Source: Micromonospora sp. DSM 45708 (GTDB lineage: Bacteria; Actinomycetota; Actinomycetes; Mycobacteriales; Micromonosporaceae). From it: a DNA stretch of 64,000 nucleotides. The position numbers and the translations under genes were made by a program. Below the pieces are notes generated by a model, which saw only the letters and a program-made list of their open reading frames with translations, made no database searches and was not told where the DNA came from. The stretch is from assembly GCF_039566955.1 (NCBI RefSeq), contig NZ_CP154796.1, positions 744,001-808,000 on the forward strand, written 5' to 3'. Positions 60,332-64,000 of this stretch are shown piece after piece (position 1 is the first letter of the stretch; each line of letters begins with the position of its first letter).

Positions 60332-61054
60332 TCAGTCGGCCTGATCCCCGAGGTGGAAGACGCTGTAGGCCTGCTTGATCACGGGGTGCGCGACGTTGCG
60401 GACACGCACGCCGCCCGGCGTCGTGCCGCGCTCGGTGCCGTGGTGGGCGTGCCCGTGCAACGCCAACGCGGTGGGCGCCGAGTCGATCGCCTGCCCGAGC
60501 TGGTAGCAGCCGAGGAACGGGTAGATCTCCAGCGGCTCGCCGGCGAGCGTGTCCGGCACGGGGGAGTAGTGGGTGAGCGCGACCAGCGCGTCGCAGTCCA
60601 GGGCGAGCAGCGCGGACGCCAGCGCGTCGGCGCTCTCCCGGGTGGTGCGCACGAACGACTTCATCTCCGGCTCGCCGAAGTCGCTGGCGCACCGCCCGGC
60701 GAATCCGCCGCCGAAGCCCTTCACGCCGGCCACGCCGAGCCGCCCACCGGCGCACTCCAGCACCGTGCCGGTGCCCTCCAGCACGGTGATCCCGGCGTCC
60801 TCCAGCACCTTGACCACCTGCGGCACCTGGTCGCACTGGTGGTCGTGGTTGCCGAGCACGGTGATCACCGGCACGCCGAGATCGCCGAACTCCCGCGCCA
60901 CGCAGCGCGCCTCGGCCTCGGTGCCGTGCCGGGTCAGGTCGCCGGCGAGCAGCAGCACGTCGGCGCAGTCCGGCAACTCCTCCAGCGCCGGACGGAACCG
61001 GCCCACCACGTCCTCGTCCACGTGCACGTCGCCGACGGCGGCGATCCGGATCAC
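60332..61054 (-). CDS. Calcineurin-like metallophosphoesterase
   Basis: The 240-residue hydrolase has all five metal-binding motifs: GDVHVD, GDLTRHG, GNHDH, THYSP and HGHAHHG. The substrate could be a cyclic nucleotide, a phosphodiester or a protein phosphate. It starts 13 bp after the BON-domain gene stop (61068), so it belongs to the nucleotidyltransferase-BON operon. ATG 61054 has GAGGGAGG upstream. Confidence 0.87.
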   Translation of the reverse strand: MIRIAAVGDVHVDEDVVGRFRPALEELPDCADVLLLAGDLTRHGTEAEARCVAREFGDLGVPVITVLGNHDHQCDQVPQVVKVLEDAGITVLEGTGTVLECAGGRLGVAGVKGFGGGFAGRCASDFGEPEMKSFVRTTRESADALASALLALDCDALVALTHYSPVPDTLAGEPLEIYPFLGCYQLGQAIDSAPTALALHGHAHHGTERGTTPGGVRVRNVAHPVIKQAYSVFHLGDQAD

Positions 61055-61067
61055 GATCGAACCTCCC

Positions 61068-61337
61068 TCACGGCAGCTCCTCCACCTGGGTGGGCGCCTG
61101 CGTACGGATCACACCGATGTCGCTGGTCACCGGCGTGTCCGGGAAGCGCTCGGCCACCCGCCGCAGGATCTCCTCGCGCCGGTGCGGGCTCTCCACCTCG
61201 CCGGTGAGCACCAGCCCGCGCTCGCGGCGCAGCACCGTGATGCCCTGCTCGGCCACGGACGGGTCCTCCGCCAGCATGTTCTGGATCTCGGCCTCGACGT
61301 ATTCGTCGGGCGGCACGTCACCGGGCTGTCCGGTCAC
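61068..61337 (-). CDS. BON-domain protein
   Basis: The 89-residue protein has one BON domain (DEYVEAEIQNMLAEDPSVAE ... GITVLRRERGLVLTGEVESP), a fold that binds hydrophobic surfaces such as membranes. It has no signal peptide, so it is cytosolic. GTG 61337 follows AAGGGAG and overlaps the upstream stop (GTGA), so translation is coupled to the nucleotidyltransferase. It is followed by the metallophosphoesterase after 13 bp. Confidence 0.82.
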   Translation of the reverse strand: MTGQPGDVPPDEYVEAEIQNMLAEDPSVAEQGITVLRRERGLVLTGEVESPHRREEILRRVAERFPDTPVTSDIGVIRTQAPTQVEELP

Positions 61338-61915
61338 GGGGTCTCCCTTCCGCCGGGCACGCCGCCGGGCAGCACGTCCAGCCGGTCGAGCAGCACCAGG
61401 AACGCCTCCGCGTACGGCGAGTGCTGCGTTTCCTTGCGTACCCGGTCCCAGTCGATCTGTTCCCGCAGCGAGCGGGCGAGCGGCAGGGCGCGGGCGAAGT
61501 CGCAGTAGTGCTGGGAGAAGCTCAGCAGCTTGTGCACCATGAGCTGACTGGCCGAGAGCACCGGCATGTGGATCGCGTCGACCGGCCGCACGATGGTGTC
61601 GGCGAACGTCTCCTCGGTCACCGGGGTCTCGATCGGCCGGTGGATCAGGTCCACCATCCGGTCCTCGTCGTAGACCTTGACCAGCCAGTCCTCCGGCGGG
61701 CGCTCGGCGGTGAAGCCGGCCTCGACCAGCGCCTCCAGCGCCCGGTCGACGTCCGCCCCACGGATCAGGAAGTCGACGTCGTGGTCGCTGGAGTGGCCGC
61801 CGTGGGCGTACACCGCGAAGCTGCCGCCCAGCGCGAACGGGATCTCGGACTGCTTGAGCACGGCGGCGACCTTCTTGAGCGTGTGCACCAGGGTCTCGTC
61901 CCCGCGCTCGGCCAT
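61334..61915 (-). CDS. Predicted nucleotidyltransferase (minimal NTase fold)
   Basis: The 193-residue protein has a nucleotidyltransferase core: GGSFAVYAHGG followed by SSDHDVDFLI, the G-G-S ... D-x-D pair that binds metal and nucleotide. A third acid is likely in VDLIHRP. Proteins of this type include AbiEii-like toxins and tRNA-modifying or antibiotic-inactivating enzymes. No AbiEi antitoxin is next to it; its partner is a BON-domain gene. ATG 61915 follows GGGAGA. Start of a three- to four-gene operon. Confidence 0.75.
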   Translation of the reverse strand: MAERGDETLVHTLKKVAAVLKQSEIPFALGGSFAVYAHGGHSSDHDVDFLIRGADVDRALEALVEAGFTAERPPEDWLVKVYDEDRMVDLIHRPIETPVTEETFADTIVRPVDAIHMPVLSASQLMVHKLLSFSQHYCDFARALPLARSLREQIDWDRVRKETQHSPYAEAFLVLLDRLDVLPGGVPGGRETP

Positions 61916-62006
61916 CTGGATCTCCCGTCGTCGTCGTGGGCGGTGAGATTGAGTGGCGTACCCGGCGGACGCTCCGGTCACACCTTCCGCATCCACCTGG
62001 GGAGGA

Positions 62007-62840
62007 ATGCGACAAAATGTCGGTGGCGAGCACCTGTCGGATAACCTCGGGGAGGTGGCCAGCTCACTGCGGACGCGGCGCGGCGGGGCCCGCCTGCGCG
62101 CCGTCGCCCTGATCGGTATCGACGGTTCCGGCAAGACCACCCAGGCCCACCGGCTCGCCGAGGCGCTGACCGCCGCCGGCCACCGGGCCACCTACCACCG
62201 CAACGCCGGCGGTCGACGCTGGCTCGGCCGGCTCGCCCAGCGGATCGGCCGGCCGGACGCGCAACGCCTCGTCGGGCGCGACGGCCTGCTCGCGGTCGAG
62301 TCCGTCCTGCGGTGGCTGGCCATCGCGCTCGCGCTGCTGAGCTGCCTGGTGACCGGCCGGATGGCGGTGATGGACCGCTGGTCCGCCTGCCAGTACGCCA
62401 GCATCCGGGCGCACGGTGGGCAGCGCTGGGAACGGCTGGCCCGGGCCGGCTACCGGCTCTTCCCGCCGCCCCGGGTCACCATCCTGCTGACCGTGGACCC
62501 GGCCGAGGCGTACCGGCGGATCGAGCGGCGCGGCACCGACCACGAGAGCATGCGGTGGCTCGTCGCCGCCGACGCGGCCTACCGGGCGCTGCCGGAGTAC
62601 GCCGGCTTCGTGGTGGTGGACGGCAGCGGCTCGCCGGAGGAGGTGTCCCGCCGGATCCGGGCGCACCTGAGCGAGTGGCTGCCGGACGATCCGCCGGCGG
62701 TGGCCGGCCCACCCTCGGACGGCACCCCGCGCCCCGGCGGCGGCACCCCGCCCGGCGACGACGCCCGGCGGGACGGTGACGCCGGGCCGTCCGGCGGCGC
62801 GGGACGGGACGGTCCGGTGCCGGCTCAGGCCCGCCCGTAG
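62007..62840 (+). CDS. Thymidylate-kinase-like P-loop protein
   Basis: The 277-residue protein has P-loop GIDGSGKTTQAHRLAEAL, the DR motif in MDRWSACQYAS, and LLTVDPAEAYRRIERRG in the LID region. That matches the dTMP kinase fold, although the middle region (LLAVESVLRWLAIALALLSC) has a hydrophobic segment not in Tmk. The last 65 residues are Pro/Gly/Asp-rich. It is probably not the housekeeping enzyme; glycan-linked kinases look alike. The start is unclear: ATG 62007 has GGAGG only one base away; GTG 62055 is also possible. It overlaps the SDR gene by 16 bases, tail to tail. Confidence 0.7.
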   Translation: MRQNVGGEHLSDNLGEVASSLRTRRGGARLRAVALIGIDGSGKTTQAHRLAEALTAAGHRATYHRNAGGRRWLGRLAQRIGRPDAQRLVGRDGLLAVESVLRWLAIALALLSCLVTGRMAVMDRWSACQYASIRAHGGQRWERLARAGYRLFPPPRVTILLTVDPAEAYRRIERRGTDHESMRWLVAADAAYRALPEYAGFVVVDGSGSPEEVSRRIRAHLSEWLPDDPPAVAGPPSDGTPRPGGGTPPGDDARRDGDAGPSGGAGRDGPVPAQARP

Positions 62841-63514
62841 ACCGGGACGCTCGCGCCGCTCGTCGGTGCGGACTCCTCGCCGGCCAGGAAGTGGATCACG
62901 GAGGCGATCTCGGCCGGCGGCACCCACCGCCGGTGGTCGGCCTCCGGCTGGGCGGCCCGGTTGGCCGGCGTGTCGATGACGCTGGGCAGCACCGTGTTGC
63001 AGCGCACGCCGCGTGTCCGGTACTCCACCGCGACCGCGTTGGCGAACGCCTGCACCGCGGCCTTGGCGGTGGCGTAGCCGGCCGCGCCGGGGAACGGCGC
63101 CACCGCCGCCCGTGCCGACACGCAGACCACCGCGCCGCCGCCGGCCGCGACCAGGTGCGGCAGCGCCGCCTGGGTGACCAGGTAGGTGGGGCGCAGGTTG
63201 ATCCGCAGCATCCGCTCGAACTCCTCGACCGGGGTCTCGTGCACCAGCCCGCCGCTGGCGTACCCGCCGACGAGGTTGACCACGGCGCGCAGCGGCGCCG
63301 CGGCCTCGGCGGTGGCCACCGTCACCGCCCGCGTCGCTCCCTCGGGGGTGAGCAGGTCCGCCACCACCCGGACCGGGCCGGACGGCTCCGGCGCCGTCTC
63401 CCCGCCCTCCCGTTCGGGTACGACCACCCGCCAGCCGGCCCGGAGGAAGGCGGCGGTGACCGCGCCGCCGAGCCCACCCGTGCCGCCGGTCACCAGCACC
63501 GTGCGATCCGTCAT
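62825..63514 (-). CDS. Short-chain dehydrogenase/reductase
   Basis: The 229-residue NAD(P)-dependent oxidoreductase has the Rossmann motif TGGTGGLGG, the NLVGGYASG block, catalytic Ser in VCVSARAAVAP and YATAK (Tyr and Lys). The chain ends normally for a classical SDR. The cofactor preference and the substrate are not clear. ATG 63514. Confidence 0.87.
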   Translation of the reverse strand: MTDRTVLVTGGTGGLGGAVTAAFLRAGWRVVVPEREGGETAPEPSGPVRVVADLLTPEGATRAVTVATAEAAAPLRAVVNLVGGYASGGLVHETPVEEFERMLRINLRPTYLVTQAALPHLVAAGGGAVVCVSARAAVAPFPGAAGYATAKAAVQAFANAVAVEYRTRGVRCNTVLPSVIDTPANRAAQPEADHRRWVPPAEIASVIHFLAGEESAPTSGASVPVYGRA

Positions 63515-63748
63515 GCGGACACGCTAACCGCAGCGCCCGGAGGCGTCGCCGACGGCCGGCGGGGGTCCGTGGCACGCCGGACGGCGGACCCGCCGATATC
63601 CGACAGCACATCCGGCCGGCCGGCGACGCGACCCGGCCGGACCGTGGAGGCGGCCGGGCTGCGGTGATGGGACCCTGGACGCGGGGATCGGCCGCGGATG
63701 GCAGTAAATTTCCCGATACGCGGCGTCATGGTTGACGCTCACGCCCTC

Positions 63749-63763
63749 TGAAAGTAAGTTTCA
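63749..63763. promoter_or_regulatory. RpiR-type operator TGAAA-N5-TTTCA
   Basis: TGAAAGTAAGTTTCA has perfect five-base arms and ends three bases before the GTG start of the RpiR-family gene, suggesting autoregulation. MurR/RpiR regulators use similar short palindromes. Confidence 0.6.
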
Positions 63764-63766
63764 TCC

Positions 63767-64000
63767 GTGGCGAAGAGTCCGAAGATTTCTGCGAGTCACG
63801 AGCCCGGTGGACTGATCGTCCACATCAGCGGCCTCCTGCCGTCGCTGTCCCCGGCCGAGCAGCGGGTGGCCCGGCTGGTCGTCGCCGATCCGGCGGACGC
63901 GGCCCGGCGCACCATCACCGACCTCGCCACCGGCGCCGAGACATCCGAGGCGACCGTGATCCGGTTCTGCCGCTCGGTCGGCATGGACGGCTACCCCCAG
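63767..64000 (+). CDS. MurR/RpiR-family transcriptional regulator (partial, N-terminal)
   Basis: The window ends after 78 codons. The visible part is the HTH_6 domain: LLPSLSPAEQRVARLVVADP, TITDLATGAETSEATVIRFCR and VGMDGYPQ. The family has a C-terminal SIS sugar-phosphate-binding domain, here out of range. GTG 63767 starts three bases after the TGAAA/TTTCA dyad. Likely regulates a sugar-phosphate or amino-sugar operon beyond the window. Confidence 0.85.
   Translation, partial: MAKSPKISASHEPGGLIVHISGLLPSLSPAEQRVARLVVADPADAARRTITDLATGAETSEATVIRFCRSVGMDGYPQ

Noticed and set aside
61334..61915. AbiEii-type toxin of an abortive infection system.
   Set aside because: The partner gene is a BON domain, not an AbiEi-type antitoxin with winged helix. 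Only the fold is shared.
1..64000. tRNA genes, attachment sites, integrases or transposases.
   Set aside because: I found no tRNA-like sequence and no mobile-element enzyme in the open frames.

Overview
The window is a chromosomal stretch from a very GC-rich actinomycete. The third-codon-position bias, the wealth of GTG and TTG starts, the 180-kDa-type NAD-glutamate dehydrogenase, a roadblock/G-protein conservon, crotonyl-CoA carboxylase/reductase and FilP/Scy-like coiled coils all fit filamentous Actinobacteria. Recurrent GGGGCCCC-arm palindromes after genes and the general gene repertoire make a Micromonosporaceae member, probably Micromonospora, my best guess (inference). I see no integrase, transposase, tRNA, rRNA, phage gene or true CRISPR array. 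It looks like core-to-accessory chromosome rather than a mobile island.

Region 1 (1-19253) is centred on short-chain acyl-CoA metabolism: the tail of a 3-hydroxybutyryl-CoA dehydrogenase, crotonyl-CoA carboxylase/reductase (ccr), methylmalonyl-CoA epimerase, acetyl-CoA acetyltransferase, MeaB and a B12-dependent mutase large subunit. The mutase carries Phe80 and Gln198, the residues that mark isobutyryl-CoA mutase rather than methylmalonyl-CoA mutase. Together these interconvert acetoacetyl-, crotonyl-, butyryl/isobutyryl- and methylmalonyl-CoA units. Interleaved are two neighbouring DivIVA/FilP/Scy-like cytoskeletal proteins, an AI-2E exporter-type membrane protein, an Asp23-like protein, a thioredoxin/TPR protein, an arginase-family enzyme and a lipoprotein PBP transpeptidase.

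Region 2 (19500-34150) holds the giant NAD-glutamate dehydrogenase; a convergent pair made of a class F sortase and an extraordinary low-complexity surface protein, whose globular domain appears to be split by a repeat insertion of about 290 residues; a CBM2-GH6 exocellulase behind a CebR-type operator; an SSS-family sodium symporter with a small membrane partner; and two adjacent proteins sharing an undescribed C-terminal domain.

Region 3 (34400-46530) is signalling and envelope: a complete conservon (cvnABCD), a lactonase, a substrate-binding/VWA fusion protein, a polyprenyl-phosphate sugar transferase, and a MarR regulator bracketed by two SpoIIE-type phosphatases.

Region 4 (46650-64000) is carbohydrate use. 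A divergent xylR / xylAB locus has an operator-like dyad between the genes. After it come an MFS transporter and an alpha-glucoside operon (binding protein, two permeases, LacI regulator, GH13 glucosidase) with LacI-type operators but no ATPase gene. The end of the window has an M23 peptidase, TspO, a probable nucleotidyltransferase/BON/metallophosphoesterase operon followed by a 48-residue membrane protein, a thymidylate-kinase-like protein, an SDR, and the start of an RpiR regulator.

Two families of non-coding repeats run through the window. One is GGGGCCCC-arm palindromes placed as terminators (8661, 14941, 50607, 52123). The other is TGATCAAGGAGTT...AACTCCTTGATCA dyads with a conserved GGAGATCGACT core, found beside C-rich and G-rich tracts (3133, 27297, 27399).
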